This document shows, piece by piece, positions 37,191 to 46,675 of a stretch of DNA of 64,000 nucleotides (position 1 is the stretch's first letter; each line of letters begins with the position of its first letter). A model generated the notes under the pieces. That model saw only the letters and a program-made list of their open reading frames with translations, did not search any database and had not been told where the DNA came from. The translations under genes and the position numbers were made by a program. Source of the stretch: Psychrobacter immobilis (GTDB lineage: Bacteria > Pseudomonadota > Gammaproteobacteria > Pseudomonadales > Moraxellaceae); assembly GCF_904846235.1 (NCBI RefSeq), contig NZ_CAJGZN010000009.1:1-64000 (forward strand), read 5' to 3'.

Positions 37191-39026
37191 CTACTGCTTT
37201 AAATACTTATTGATACGCCCTTCTGCCTCTTTATCGACCCACCAGTAATCGATACCAACAGCATTGGTTGGTAGTTTTTCGGTATGGCGATACTGATCCC
37301 AGTAGGCGACATTGGTGCCAGACTTGCCGTATAGCGGTACGACATAATGACCTGCGCGCAACAACCTATCTAGCACTTGTGTATACAGTACAATCTCGTC
37401 ACGATTTTTAGCATTACCAAGGGCAGCAACGACTTGATCGACGGCTGCATTCTTGATACCAGCACTGTTATGATTACCCGGCTCGTCAGCAGCAGCGCTA
37501 CCCCAAAATGCCGCTTGCTCAGCACCAGGAGATAGGCTTTGGGCAAATACGTCCACGACCATATCATAATCAAAATGGCGCATACGCTCATAATATTGCG
37601 GCCCATCGACTTGGCGCAAAGTAGCATCAAATCCCAAGCGTTTTAGATTGCGGATGTAAGGTAACAAGACACGGCCCATGGTCTCGCCTGTCATCAAAAT
37701 CTCAATCTGAGCAAGCGATCCATCAAGTTGATATAGTTTCATATCCTCATAATAAAACCCAGCCTCTAATAGAAGCTGGCGCGCTTCTAATAATCCTTGA
37801 CGATTAAAACCATTACCATCACTGGTGGATAGCTGCCATTCTGCTAATGTTGCTTTGCGCTGAATCGGTTCGAGCTCAGACAATAACGGTGTCAATACCT
37901 GCATCTCTGCATCAGATGGCGTACCCTTTGCTGCAAGCTCTGAGCCATGGAAGAAGCTCTGCAAACGCTCGTACTGCCCATGAAATAGGGTTTTATTCAT
38001 CCATTCAAAATCATAAGCAGCTGTCAGTGCTTGGCGAACTTTAATATCTTGAAAGATTGGGCGACGCAAATTCATGACCAATGCTTGCATCGGTACTGGA
38101 TTTTGACTGGTTATCGTCTCTTTTTGGATAAGCCCTGCTTTTACGGCAGGGAAATTATACCCAGTTACCCAGTTCGATGCTTTATTTTCGGGGCGAAAAC
38201 GGTATTGACCAGATTTAAAACCCTCAAAGGCAATCTCATCACTTTGATAATAAACAAACTTGATCATATCAAAGTTGTAGCGGCCACGATTGACCATCAA
38301 ATCACGACCCCAATAATTGGGATCACGTATATAACTTACCGAACGCCCAGCATCGACGCGTCCCAACTTATAAGGACCACTACCCATCAATGGTGACAGA
38401 CTGATTTTCTCAAAATCGGCATCAATGGAAGACTTGGCAAATATAGGGAACTGGCCAACAGTCAGTAAAATCTCTTTGTTTTCAGCAGAGGCGAAGACAA
38501 ACTTTACTTGTTGATCATTAATGATTTGAATGTCTTTGATATCGCTAAGATAACTGCGAATATACATGGGGCCTTTGTTCAATATCGCCTCAAAAGTCGC
38601 TTTTACATCGCGACTGGTCACACCCGACCCATCCCAAAAACGAGCATTAGGATTGAGATGATAGATAATCCAGCTGGTATCATCTGGATCATATGTCACT
38701 TTACTTGCCAGCTGTGGATACATGGTAAATGCTTCATTTAATGAGCCAGTCATCAAAGTATCATACAGATAGTCTGTGCCAATCATCGCCACACCCGTGG
38801 TCATCCATTTATTGGCGCTATTAAACGTACCGCGAGCATCTAGAGACAGCGTACCTCCTGATGGCGCTTTTGGATTGGCATAAGGTAAGTAAGGTGCATC
38901 GATGTACTTAGTAGGACTATTGTGACCAAGCGCGGTCGTCGTGATAGGTGCAGCGATACTGCTCGGTATCAAACTGACGGTGATGGTTAGCAATACAGCT
39001 TTTAACAGGGCGTTTTTTATTATCAT
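37191..39026 (-). CDS. yejA: Extracellular peptide-binding protein YejA (SBP family 5)
   Basis: Periplasmic receptor that delivers peptides to YejBEF. Starting at the ATG at 39026, residues 1-26 form a clear signal peptide ending SSIAA. The start at 39068 would add 14 residues ahead of it and is unlikely. The 611-residue mature protein has the family pattern TSRDVKATFEAIL, VSYIRDPNYWGRDL, and LMVNRGRYNFDMIKFVYYQSDEIAFEGFK split across about residues 265-300. YejA-class proteins import, among others, microcin C in Escherichia coli. Gene order is yejA-gloB-yejB-yejE-yejF. No terminator is seen between yejA and gloB. Confidence 0.94.
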   Translation of the reverse strand: MIIKNALLKAVLLTITVSLIPSSIAAPITTTALGHNSPTKYIDAPYLPYANPKAPSGGTLSLDARGTFNSANKWMTTGVAMIGTDYLYDTLMTGSLNEAFTMYPQLASKVTYDPDDTSWIIYHLNPNARFWDGSGVTSRDVKATFEAILNKGPMYIRSYLSDIKDIQIINDQQVKFVFASAENKEILLTVGQFPIFAKSSIDADFEKISLSPLMGSGPYKLGRVDAGRSVSYIRDPNYWGRDLMVNRGRYNFDMIKFVYYQSDEIAFEGFKSGQYRFRPENKASNWVTGYNFPAVKAGLIQKETITSQNPVPMQALVMNLRRPIFQDIKVRQALTAAYDFEWMNKTLFHGQYERLQSFFHGSELAAKGTPSDAEMQVLTPLLSELEPIQRKATLAEWQLSTSDGNGFNRQGLLEARQLLLEAGFYYEDMKLYQLDGSLAQIEILMTGETMGRVLLPYIRNLKRLGFDATLRQVDGPQYYERMRHFDYDMVVDVFAQSLSPGAEQAAFWGSAAADEPGNHNSAGIKNAAVDQVVAALGNAKNRDEIVLYTQVLDRLLRAGHYVVPLYGKSGTNVAYWDQYRHTEKLPTNAVGIDYWWVDKEAEGRINKYLKQ

Positions 39027-39153
39027 GACGTTATAACAAACCTCTATGCTAACCAATATAAATATCAAAACGTAAAGCCTGACAGCAAAACAGCGTTATA
39101 GCAAAATTTTATCATAACAAACTTAGGTTTTTTAACACTTTAGCGCAGAATTT

Positions 39154-40499
39154 CCCTACTTCTAAAGTAGTGGGATGAATGCATTGTTGGTAGTAACTAT
39201 TTCTACATGTGGTATTATTAATAATAAATATAGCACGAAATATAAGCACCGTCTGTATGCCCACTCAAATTCTAAACGCCCATAAAGTTAGGATATATCC
39301 TAATGCCGATCAGCAAGTATTCTTTGCTAAATCATTCGGTTGTACGCGCTTTATTTGGAATAAAATGCTTGGTGATAAGATTGATCATTACAAAGCTACT
39401 AAAACCACCCTAAACAACACCCCAGCTCAGTACAAAAAAGAGTTTGAATGGCTCAAAGAAGTGGATAGCCTGGCATTGGCTAACGTACAGCAACAGCTAA
39501 GAGCTGCCTATAGCAAGTTTTTCAAACAAGGCTCAGGTTTTCCTAAATTCAAGAAAAAAGGCATTAAAGACAGCTACACCACCAACAATCAAAAGGGAAC
39601 GGTAGCCGTCACAAAAAACACCGTTAAACTGCCTAAAATAGGCCACATCAACGCCAAATTCCCCAGTAAAATAAACGGCTTAATAAAAAGTGCCACCATA
39701 AGCAAAACCCCATCAGACAAGTATTACGTCAGCCTATTGGTTGAAACGGTCGTTGAGCCACTACCAAAGACTCACTCTAATATCGGCATTGATTTAGGAC
39801 TGACCCACTTCATCGTCTTATCAAATGGATGCAGAGTTGCCAGTCCTAAGTTTCTGGCAAAGTTGCAAGATAAACTGGCGCGAGAACAAAAGATTTTAGC
39901 CAAACGTAGAGCTGTGGCCAAAGCGGATCAACGTAAACTATCAGAGAGCGGTAACTACCAAAAGCAAAAACTTAAAGTTGCTAAAGTCTACGAGAAAATA
40001 ACCAATAGCCGCAAAGACTTTCTACATAAGCTCTCATTCAATATCATCAAAAACCACGATGTTATTGCTATTGAGGATTTGAATGTAAAGGGTATGGTTA
40101 AGAACAGGAAACTTGCCAAAGCCATATCGGACAGCGCTTGGTCGGTCTTTACCACCATGCTGGCATATAAAGCGGAATGGTACGGTAAAACGCTTGTTAA
40201 AATAGACCGGTGGTATCCATCCTCTAAAACGTGCTCAGGATGCAGTCACTTGCTAACGAAAGCTGAATTACCGCTGTCGTTAAGATCTTGGAATTGTCCA
40301 AGTTGCCTGCAAGAAAATGACCGAGACCTCAACGCCAGTATTAACATCTTAAATCAAGGATTGCTACTGGCTAAACACTCAAAAACTGTCGGTGCGACAG
40401 GGTTAGCTTAGTCAATTCGCTTAACCGCTGATACAGAATATCGTGTCAAGTATGAGCGTTACCTAAGAAACCCCTACCTATAAGGTAGTGGGTAGTTCA
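39154..40499 (+). mobile_element. IS200/IS605-superfamily element carrying only tnpB (IS1341-like)
   Basis: The tnpB gene is bracketed by two near-identical subterminal hairpins: CCCTACTT-cta-AAGTAGTGGG at 39154-39174 and CCCTACCT-at-AAGGTAGTGGG at 40471-40491. Such single-strand hairpins mark the left and right ends of this superfamily, which has no inverted repeats or target duplications. There is no tnpA, so movement needs a TnpA from elsewhere. The outer borders given are the hairpin on the left and TTCAT on the right; the true left tip is probably some 5-15 bases further left. Confidence 0.8.
39257..40411 (+). CDS. tnpB: TnpB RNA-guided endonuclease of an IS200/IS605-type transposon
   Basis: Small RuvC-type nuclease, ancestor of Cas12, that cuts DNA using a guide RNA from the transposon right end. 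From the ATG at 39257 it has 384 residues. N-terminal helix-turn-helix region: KVRIYPNADQQVFFAKSFG. RuvC acidic residues all appear intact: Asp179 in GIDLGLTHF, Glu273 in IAIEDLNVKGM and Asp357 in DRDLNASINI. The zinc ribbon has CSGC and CPSC. An upstream in-frame start at 39209 would add 16 residues without support. The frame is unbroken, so the nuclease may be active. Base composition resembles its neighbours. Confidence 0.93.
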   Translation: MPTQILNAHKVRIYPNADQQVFFAKSFGCTRFIWNKMLGDKIDHYKATKTTLNNTPAQYKKEFEWLKEVDSLALANVQQQLRAAYSKFFKQGSGFPKFKKKGIKDSYTTNNQKGTVAVTKNTVKLPKIGHINAKFPSKINGLIKSATISKTPSDKYYVSLLVETVVEPLPKTHSNIGIDLGLTHFIVLSNGCRVASPKFLAKLQDKLAREQKILAKRRAVAKADQRKLSESGNYQKQKLKVAKVYEKITNSRKDFLHKLSFNIIKNHDVIAIEDLNVKGMVKNRKLAKAISDSAWSVFTTMLAYKAEWYGKTLVKIDRWYPSSKTCSGCSHLLTKAELPLSLRSWNCPSCLQENDRDLNASINILNQGLLLAKHSKTVGATGLA

Positions 40500-40500
40500 T
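40360..40500 (+). ncRNA. Probable omega (right-end guide) RNA of the TnpB element
   Basis: In characterised TnpB elements the guide RNA scaffold runs from the 3' part of tnpB to the right end, and the adjoining flank is the guide. Here the 3' end of tnpB, an 88-base spacer and the right-end hairpin (40471-40491) with TAGTTCAT fit this plan. The borders are inferred from position; the 5' end cannot be seen. The guide would begin near 40500-40501. Confidence 0.5.
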
Positions 40501-40620
40501 CCTAATGGTTTGCCGTGTTACGCGGCATCCATCAGTACGACATCATTGATATTAGATATAATGGCGGCAGATATTAAACGCTTCTTCCTAAAACTGCGCA
40601 TCGACAAATATACTCATAAA

Positions 40621-40652
40621 AAAAGACGCAACTTGTAAAAGCAGCGTCTTTT
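40621..40652 (-). terminator. Terminator downstream of serC
   Basis: Nine-base perfect arms AAAAGACGC and GCGTCTTTT with a 14-base loop; the A-run at the left gives a U-run on the minus-strand transcript. It lies 21 bases past the serC stop codon. Confidence 0.8.
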
Positions 40653-40672
40653 ATTTTAAAGGCTATTATGAC

Positions 40673-41800
40673 TTATGCATGCTTTTTTTCGAACGCAATC
40701 ATAAAGTCAACCAGCTGCTGTACCCACTCAATTGGTACGGCATTGTAGATGCTGGCTCGCATACCGCCTACGTCACGATGACCTTTTAGATTTAACAAGC
40801 CAGCTTTTTCTGACTCTTCTAAGAATACTTTATCAAGGCTGCTGTCTGCTAAAGTAAATGGCACGTTCATGATAGAACGATACTTAGAATCTACTGGATT
40901 ATTATAAAAACTGCTGTCATCGATTGTCTTATAAAGTAAGTCAGCTTTTTGCTGATTGATTTTACCGATAGCAGCTACACCTCCCTGCTCTTCCAACCAA
41001 TCAAACACCAGCCCTGCTAAGTACCAAGAATACGTCGCTGGCGTGTTAGACATAGACTCTTTGTCAGCTTGATGCTCATAGTTCAACAGCATAGGACACC
41101 ATTCACTTGCTTGCCCCATCAAATCGTCACGGATAATGACAATGACTAGACCTGCAGGACCGATGTTTTTCTGGGCGCCCGCGTAGATCATGCCAAATTT
41201 AGACACATCTATCGGCTGCGACAAGATACAAGATGACATATCAGCAATGATTGGCGCATCTACTTGTGGCGGCTCAAATATCTGTAGGCCATGAATTGTT
41301 TCATTAGCACAGTAATGAAAATAAACGGCGTCTTTACTGATATTCCAATCGCTTTGCGCTGGTACGTCAGTAAAGTTATTCTCTTTGCCAGTCGCAACTA
41401 AATTAATCTCGCCCAAACCCAATGCTTCATAGCGCTTAGCTTCTTTGATTGCTTTACCTGACCACGCGCCTGTCGTCAAATAGTCACCGCGTCCGCCATT
41501 TAACAGATTCAATGGAATCGCAGAAAACTGCAAACTTGCGCCACCTTGCAAAAACAGCACTTTATAGTTATCTGGTATTTCCATAAGCGTGCGTAGCTTA
41601 GCTTCCGCCTTGTCAGTAATGGCCATATACTCTTTACTACGATGGCTGACTTCCATGACCGACAGGCCGCGACCTTGCCAATCAAGCAGTTCGCTCTGCG
41701 CGCGCTCTAATACGGCTGTTGGCATAGTAGCAGGACCAGCACAAAAATTTGGCAGGCGATGCGGGGTGGCAGTTGCTGTAGACGTTGGGGTTGTAGGCAT
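40673..41800 (-). CDS. serC: Phosphoserine aminotransferase
   Basis: PLP-dependent enzyme that makes 3-phosphoserine from 3-phosphohydroxypyruvate in serine synthesis, and acts in pyridoxine synthesis. Family signatures: NFCAGPATMPTAVLERAQ, MEVSHRSKEY, LFLQGGASLQFSAIPLNL, and the PLP-lysine segment MIYAGAQKNIGPAG. The C-terminal GGMRASIYNAVP binds substrate phosphate. From the ATG at 41800 it has 375 residues; AGGA lies eight bases upstream, and the GTG two codons earlier is less likely. The first ten residues are a Thr/Ala-rich extension. The gene is 93 bases downstream of the HolD-like gene. Confidence 0.96.
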   Translation of the reverse strand: MPTTPTSTATATPHRLPNFCAGPATMPTAVLERAQSELLDWQGRGLSVMEVSHRSKEYMAITDKAEAKLRTLMEIPDNYKVLFLQGGASLQFSAIPLNLLNGGRGDYLTTGAWSGKAIKEAKRYEALGLGEINLVATGKENNFTDVPAQSDWNISKDAVYFHYCANETIHGLQIFEPPQVDAPIIADMSSCILSQPIDVSKFGMIYAGAQKNIGPAGLVIVIIRDDLMGQASEWCPMLLNYEHQADKESMSNTPATYSWYLAGLVFDWLEEQGGVAAIGKINQQKADLLYKTIDDSSFYNNPVDSKYRSIMNVPFTLADSSLDKVFLEESEKAGLLNLKGHRDVGGMRASIYNAVPIEWVQQLVDFMIAFEKKHA

Positions 41801-41892
41801 AATCACAGTCCTAGGTATGATGAAATAAAAGGATGTTTTTTATTTCAGTTTGTTGATAAAGGCATTGGTATCGATGTTAGTTTTTATACAAC

Positions 41893-42819
41893 TCAATGAG
41901 ATATCTGCTCCCACAGCTGACGTTTAGCATCACTGTCTGCGAGCATTTCTTCTAATGTCGGCACAGTGGTCAGATTGGGATGTTGAAGGCCATCAGGCAG
42001 CGCGGTCAGTGCAGCAACTTGTATTTCTTCGCTTCGGCCAATTCGAAAAATATATCCTGCAAGACTGGCATTGGCAAGCTCAGCAGTATCCATACCATCA
42101 CAAATCGGGAATGATGTTGTCTCGCAAGTGATTGATAGCGCTTGGGTGATGTTTTGCCATAGTTTTTGACTGTCACTATTTAGCGCTTTGATATCAACCA
42201 ATATCACCCAGTCACCATAGCGGCCACCTTGCAGGTCAAATGGTGCTACTTTTTTTAAGCTATCATCATTTATGCTGTCATCACTAGTACTCTGCGGAAA
42301 ATTACTCTGCGCGAATTGAGGCTGCTCAATAGGTGCATTCGTAGAGGTTACAGCAGTTTGGTTCGATGCAGTACTTGGGATGTCATGATAGTTAGACCCA
42401 GTACTTGAACTAACAGTATTTGAACTAGCAGCACTTGAACTGACCGTAGTTGAATCAACGGAATCAAAACTATAAGTAACAGGGCTTTGCTCACTAGCCG
42501 TCTGTTCAGTAGTAGCTTGCAAATCAGTACCATACTCATCGGCAACATAGTCGCTAGCGTTATAATCATTGATATCATAACCACCAGACGGTTGATCAAC
42601 TGTGTCTACCACTCTAACGCTCGCTATTACTTCATTGTTATTAGACTCAATATCAGTGGAATCAATATTTGACTGCTCAACCGAAGCTGTCGCAATGTCA
42701 GCCATATTGATGGTTTCTGACTCAGGTTGTACCCACTGATTGATACCCATCATCGCTAGAATTTGGCGTTGCTGCACACGGCGCTGTAATACAGTTAGTG
42801 GGTCTTGGGTATCACTCAT
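41893..42819 (-). CDS. holD: Probable DNA polymerase III psi subunit (HolD-like) with a long disordered insertion
   Basis: The ends match HolD although the length does not (308 residues against about 137 in Escherichia coli). The N terminus QRQILAMMGINQWVQPES resembles the psi peptide that binds the clamp loader (there QLQQLGITQW). The C-terminal third has a small alpha/beta domain (GDWVILVDI to GYIFRIGR) and ends VPTLEEMLADSDAKRQLWEQ, like the HolD ending PALTDLRANPTARAALWQQ. Residues 35-190 are acidic, Ser/Thr/Asn/Val-rich and repetitive, so probably unstructured. HolD joins the clamp loader to the chi subunit and SSB. The call is by pattern only. Confidence 0.68.
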   Translation of the reverse strand: MSDTQDPLTVLQRRVQQRQILAMMGINQWVQPESETINMADIATASVEQSNIDSTDIESNNNEVIASVRVVDTVDQPSGGYDINDYNASDYVADEYGTDLQATTEQTASEQSPVTYSFDSVDSTTVSSSAASSNTVSSSTGSNYHDIPSTASNQTAVTSTNAPIEQPQFAQSNFPQSTSDDSINDDSLKKVAPFDLQGGRYGDWVILVDIKALNSDSQKLWQNITQALSITCETTSFPICDGMDTAELANASLAGYIFRIGRSEEIQVAALTALPDGLQHPNLTTVPTLEEMLADSDAKRQLWEQISH

Positions 42820-42933
42820 TCGACTCTACTATCCTACTCATTTTGTTTATATCATTTATAGATGTTTTTATGGTTTTGGCAGCTCTCATTAAGCATGCGC
42901 TGTACTATCAATTAAGTAATAAATACATGCCCA

Positions 42934-45867
42934 TCAAAACAGCTGTCGAATACCGAGCCAACGCTCTGATATTGCCAACAAACAATCGTATTCATCTTGG
43001 CTGACTATCGTATCGTGTAACATCACCGTATGCAACGTACTTAGCCATTGGCGATACTCATTATGAGTAGGCTGGCTCATTTCACTTTCATTATAATCTA
43101 TTTGACTACCATCCTGTTGCTTCTCTCGATAATTATCAGCATTCGGATCACCTACCAAGCGCTTGATAAAGTGATTGGCAGAGACAGGAACCGCAGAAAT
43201 AATCGCCAATAACTGAATGCTATTCAAGTGCTGTGCGGTCAATAATAGCCACTGCAAATTAACATCACTTACTGTCACGAGATCAATATCAATCAAGCGC
43301 GCATGCCGTCTCAAATCTACAATATAATGCGCCAAACTGTCGTTACCCTCACTCAATAGCGATCGGTCATGCATTGAGATCATCTGACCTTTGGCATCTT
43401 TTGATAGTCGATAAGCCAATAAGACAACAACTGATACTTCTGATTTACTAAGTCTTGTAAATACTTGGCCCGAAGGATCTAGTTGCGCCCTTACGTCTTC
43501 CATACCAGTCTTCAGTATTTGCGGCCATAGAGATTGCGCGTCTGTATCTTGTAAAACTTCAGACAATATCGGTAGTAACTGCTGCAAATGTAGCGCTTGC
43601 CATAGTGACAATATTGGCAATTTTTGATGTGCTAAAGCTAACGGGTTATTCAGAGCAATTGCATGATCGTTACCACTAGGTATATTTTGATCTGACGAAT
43701 CATAAGCTAAGCTTTTGGTTAAGTCAGATGTCAGCTGTTGGTTAAACAGCTCAAATATGCCCTGCTGATAACGCAACAACATCGTACGGCATTTCTCTTG
43801 TTTTTTATAGTACTGATGACTGTCGTGACTATGATCGTTTTTACTTTTGAGCTTTAGATCTTCAATACATAGTTCAGATAAATTCTTTTGATGCAATTGG
43901 TTTAAGGCGAGCTCAATCAAAGCGCTGTCTAAACGTCTGTCCAAACTGGCTACTACTGTCATCAGCTTAGTATCTATCCTATGCGGTAATATTTGCTCAT
44001 GGGAAGTCGAGTCAGTCGCAACAGAGAAGCCATCATTCCAAATATCCTTCAAACTATAAGTGGCAGTCGTTGATAATGATTGATGCTGATGACAAAGCAA
44101 GACAGCTTCGACTAATGCTAGCGCACCTAAAGGATGATGACTATGGTTGAGTATGTACTGAGGTAGTGATACCTTTTTAATATCATTAAACCCAATTAAT
44201 GTGTTTTCTGGTAGGTCAGCGTCAGGTTTGGACTGCCACGGTTTTAATAGCTGATGAACGCCAACGTCTTCGGCCTGTACTTGAAGCCGCCCATCGACCA
44301 CCACATCAGCTTCTACGGCAAACTCTAAACCGTCATCAATCTCTAATTCGCCATTATCTTTATTACGATTTTCGCTTATAGATTCAGCAAGAACTTTTGC
44401 GTCACTTATCTGTTTATTGTCTCTTATATTAATCGTTGCAGCTGTTTGAGTCTCAAATACTGACGAATGCTGCACGTTTCTTTCTGGCAAATATTTACTT
44501 AGGCTATTTTCTTTTGTTGCCCCCCAATCACCTAAGCGTCGTTGCCTATATATTTCTTTGACCTTTTGCTGATTTATTCGCTTTTCTTTGGCAACTTGTA
44601 CCGCAAACTCATGATAAGCATCCGCATTAATAGCGCTCATACGCTCAGTCAAGCTTGGATGGGTGGCAAACCATGACACATCACCCAAGTCTGCCCCACT
44701 ACTAGCAAAGAAAAAATGGCTGAGTCCATTGATATCTGCGATACCAGACAAACGCGAGCCGAGCGAGTCTTGATGAATGGCTTTTAAGGTTTCGATAATC
44801 GCAGGCGTACGTGTCAATTGAACACTAGTGGCATCAGCAAGTAGCTCGCGCTCACGATTAAAACTGTGCTTAATCAACTGCGCGCTTGCCATACTAGAGA
44901 AGCTTAAACCATGCAGTAGCAATGTCCAGATACTACGCGAGGCTTGACGATCTATTATAGGTGGCATTTGTACCCATTTAGACTGACGCTTGACTGAGGA
45001 CTGCTGTTGTTGTGATTGCTGCTGCCAGTAAGCGACCCATTCACTATGCATGGTGAAATTGGCGGTTTGCGCTTCTGTGTTACGTGCCAGCATATCAACC
45101 TGTCTCTGTGATAAAGATTTTTGGGAGAGGCTATCGCTATCAAAGTGACTATAATTAGAGAGACGATTAGATATTGGGTCACTCCAGTCATATAGTATCT
45201 GCAAGCCTGCCAATACCACCATCAGCTGTAGATTGAACGTAGCATCACCGTGCAATATATGACCATATTCATGACCAATGAGTCCGTATAGCGCCTCATC
45301 AGACAGTTTATCTAACGCACCTTGAGTAACGACGAGTACCATATCTGAGCTATGGCGACCAGCGACGAAACCATTGATACCCTGCTCGTCAGGTAGCACG
45401 TACAAAATAGGGATTTGCAAACCTGAAGCAATGGCCAGTTGTTGAGCGATTTCATAGTAGCGACGATAAACGGGCGGAAAATCGCGCTCGTCACGTACTG
45501 CTATATGACGCGAACGATAGCGAACCTTTTCTTTAGCTTCGTGTTGATGAGCGACTCCTTGACTGTGCTCCCATGCTTCTTGACTTTTATCAATGAACAG
45601 CCTAACCGCCCCTACTCGCTGAGCAATAGCGCGACCACCTGCTCGCAGGCGTCGATACTCTAAAAAACTACCACCAACGAAACTGCCTAACGTCAAGACA
45701 ATGACCAGAACCAATACCCAATGATATATACCGCCTGTAAATACTGTTAGCAGTATAGACATGACAGCCAGTCCTACAGCCATATGAGCAAGTACAATCA
45801 GGAAAAACAGTCCATAAAGTAATAGACTGCGCCGCGTACGTATCCGCTGTTCACCAAAAAAATCCAT
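42934..45867 (-). CDS. M48-family membrane metallopeptidase with a large C-terminal extension
   Basis: Zinc protease of the HtpX-like group. From the ATG at 45867 it has 977 residues and begins MDFFGEQRIRTRR, the usual family start; the TTG at 45894 would add nine. Two helices lie at about residues 15-40 and 48-68. The zinc site HEYGH is at residues 199-203 and the third ligand region NRERELLADATSVQ follows. Residues from about 420 form a long non-peptidase part of low similarity. The last 40 residues (HDTIVSQDEYDCLLAISERWLG) resemble the end of a TerB-like helical domain. It is 41 bases after lemA; LemA-M48 pairs are common. Confidence 0.88.
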   Translation of the reverse strand: MDFFGEQRIRTRRSLLLYGLFFLIVLAHMAVGLAVMSILLTVFTGGIYHWVLVLVIVLTLGSFVGGSFLEYRRLRAGGRAIAQRVGAVRLFIDKSQEAWEHSQGVAHQHEAKEKVRYRSRHIAVRDERDFPPVYRRYYEIAQQLAIASGLQIPILYVLPDEQGINGFVAGRHSSDMVLVVTQGALDKLSDEALYGLIGHEYGHILHGDATFNLQLMVVLAGLQILYDWSDPISNRLSNYSHFDSDSLSQKSLSQRQVDMLARNTEAQTANFTMHSEWVAYWQQQSQQQQSSVKRQSKWVQMPPIIDRQASRSIWTLLLHGLSFSSMASAQLIKHSFNRERELLADATSVQLTRTPAIIETLKAIHQDSLGSRLSGIADINGLSHFFFASSGADLGDVSWFATHPSLTERMSAINADAYHEFAVQVAKEKRINQQKVKEIYRQRRLGDWGATKENSLSKYLPERNVQHSSVFETQTAATINIRDNKQISDAKVLAESISENRNKDNGELEIDDGLEFAVEADVVVDGRLQVQAEDVGVHQLLKPWQSKPDADLPENTLIGFNDIKKVSLPQYILNHSHHPLGALALVEAVLLCHQHQSLSTTATYSLKDIWNDGFSVATDSTSHEQILPHRIDTKLMTVVASLDRRLDSALIELALNQLHQKNLSELCIEDLKLKSKNDHSHDSHQYYKKQEKCRTMLLRYQQGIFELFNQQLTSDLTKSLAYDSSDQNIPSGNDHAIALNNPLALAHQKLPILSLWQALHLQQLLPILSEVLQDTDAQSLWPQILKTGMEDVRAQLDPSGQVFTRLSKSEVSVVVLLAYRLSKDAKGQMISMHDRSLLSEGNDSLAHYIVDLRRHARLIDIDLVTVSDVNLQWLLLTAQHLNSIQLLAIISAVPVSANHFIKRLVGDPNADNYREKQQDGSQIDYNESEMSQPTHNEYRQWLSTLHTVMLHDTIVSQDEYDCLLAISERWLGIRQLF

Positions 45868-45907
45868 CAGATTAGGCTGCCTAGAGTTCGCCAAAATTAT
45901 CTAAACC

Positions 45908-46504
45908 TTAGCCCATATTGACAATCGGTGCCTGAGCAATCGCTTCTCTATCCTCAAATACCAACGGACTGAGCGGACGAAAGCCAAACGTCGTACTAAC
46001 GAGGTTATTCGGGAATACTTCGCGATCGTTATTATAAAACATCACGCTGTCATTATAATGTTGACGCGCAAACCCGATGCGATTTTCCGTATTGGTTAGT
46101 TCGTCCATGAGCTCTTTGATCATACTATCGGCTTTTAGCTCTGGGTAGGCTTCGACGACAGCAGAGAACTGACTCAACGCTTTAGACAACATACCTTCTG
46201 CTTTTGCAAACAGTGCCATATGCTCTAGCGAGTCTGGCTGATGCTTATTAGAGTCTTGTAGATCTTGAGCATGATTACGCGCGCTAATGACGCGAGTGAG
46301 TGTTTCTTCTTCATGACTCAAATAACGCTTGGCAGTTTCGACCAAGTTTGGAATCAGATCATGACGACGCTTTAGTTGCACATCTATTTGAGCAAAGCCG
46401 TTCTTTGCTTGGTTACGTGCGCGTACCAATCTATTAAAAATGGATACCCCAAATACGACCACCAACACCAAAAATGCAATGAATAGCCAAACAAACATCT
46501 TCAT
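45908..46504 (-). CDS. lemA: LemA family protein
   Basis: A 198-residue membrane-anchored helical protein. One N-terminal helix (about residues 3-25) is followed by the LemA core: VRARNQAKNGFAQIDVQLKRRHDLIPNLVETAK, here cited in two blocks, RARNQAKNGFAQIDVQLK and RRHDLIPNLVETAK. FARQHYNDSVMFYN and FPNNLVSTTFGF are the C-terminal signatures. The ATG at 46504 has GGAG eight bases upstream; the TTG two codons earlier is less likely. Function is unknown, but it is often paired with M48 peptidases, as here. Confidence 0.93.
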   Translation of the reverse strand: MKMFVWLFIAFLVLVVVFGVSIFNRLVRARNQAKNGFAQIDVQLKRRHDLIPNLVETAKRYLSHEEETLTRVISARNHAQDLQDSNKHQPDSLEHMALFAKAEGMLSKALSQFSAVVEAYPELKADSMIKELMDELTNTENRIGFARQHYNDSVMFYNNDREVFPNNLVSTTFGFRPLSPLVFEDREAIAQAPIVNMG

Positions 46505-46675
46505 AATCAAACTCCAAGGTGTCTAGAATGTTAATAAAAAGTTAATACATTGTATTTTAACTCATATTAATCAATAAAACCTTAGAACTAGATAAGAACT
46601 ACAAAGGAAATCGAACAGGAAATTAAATTGGAAACTCCATAAGCAAATAGATAACGATCAGACGAAATTTTGACC

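Noticed and set aside
39154..40500. A Cas12-type CRISPR system
   Set aside because: The protein is TnpB-sized and bracketed by transposon-end hairpins; there are no repeat-spacer arrays or cas1/cas2.
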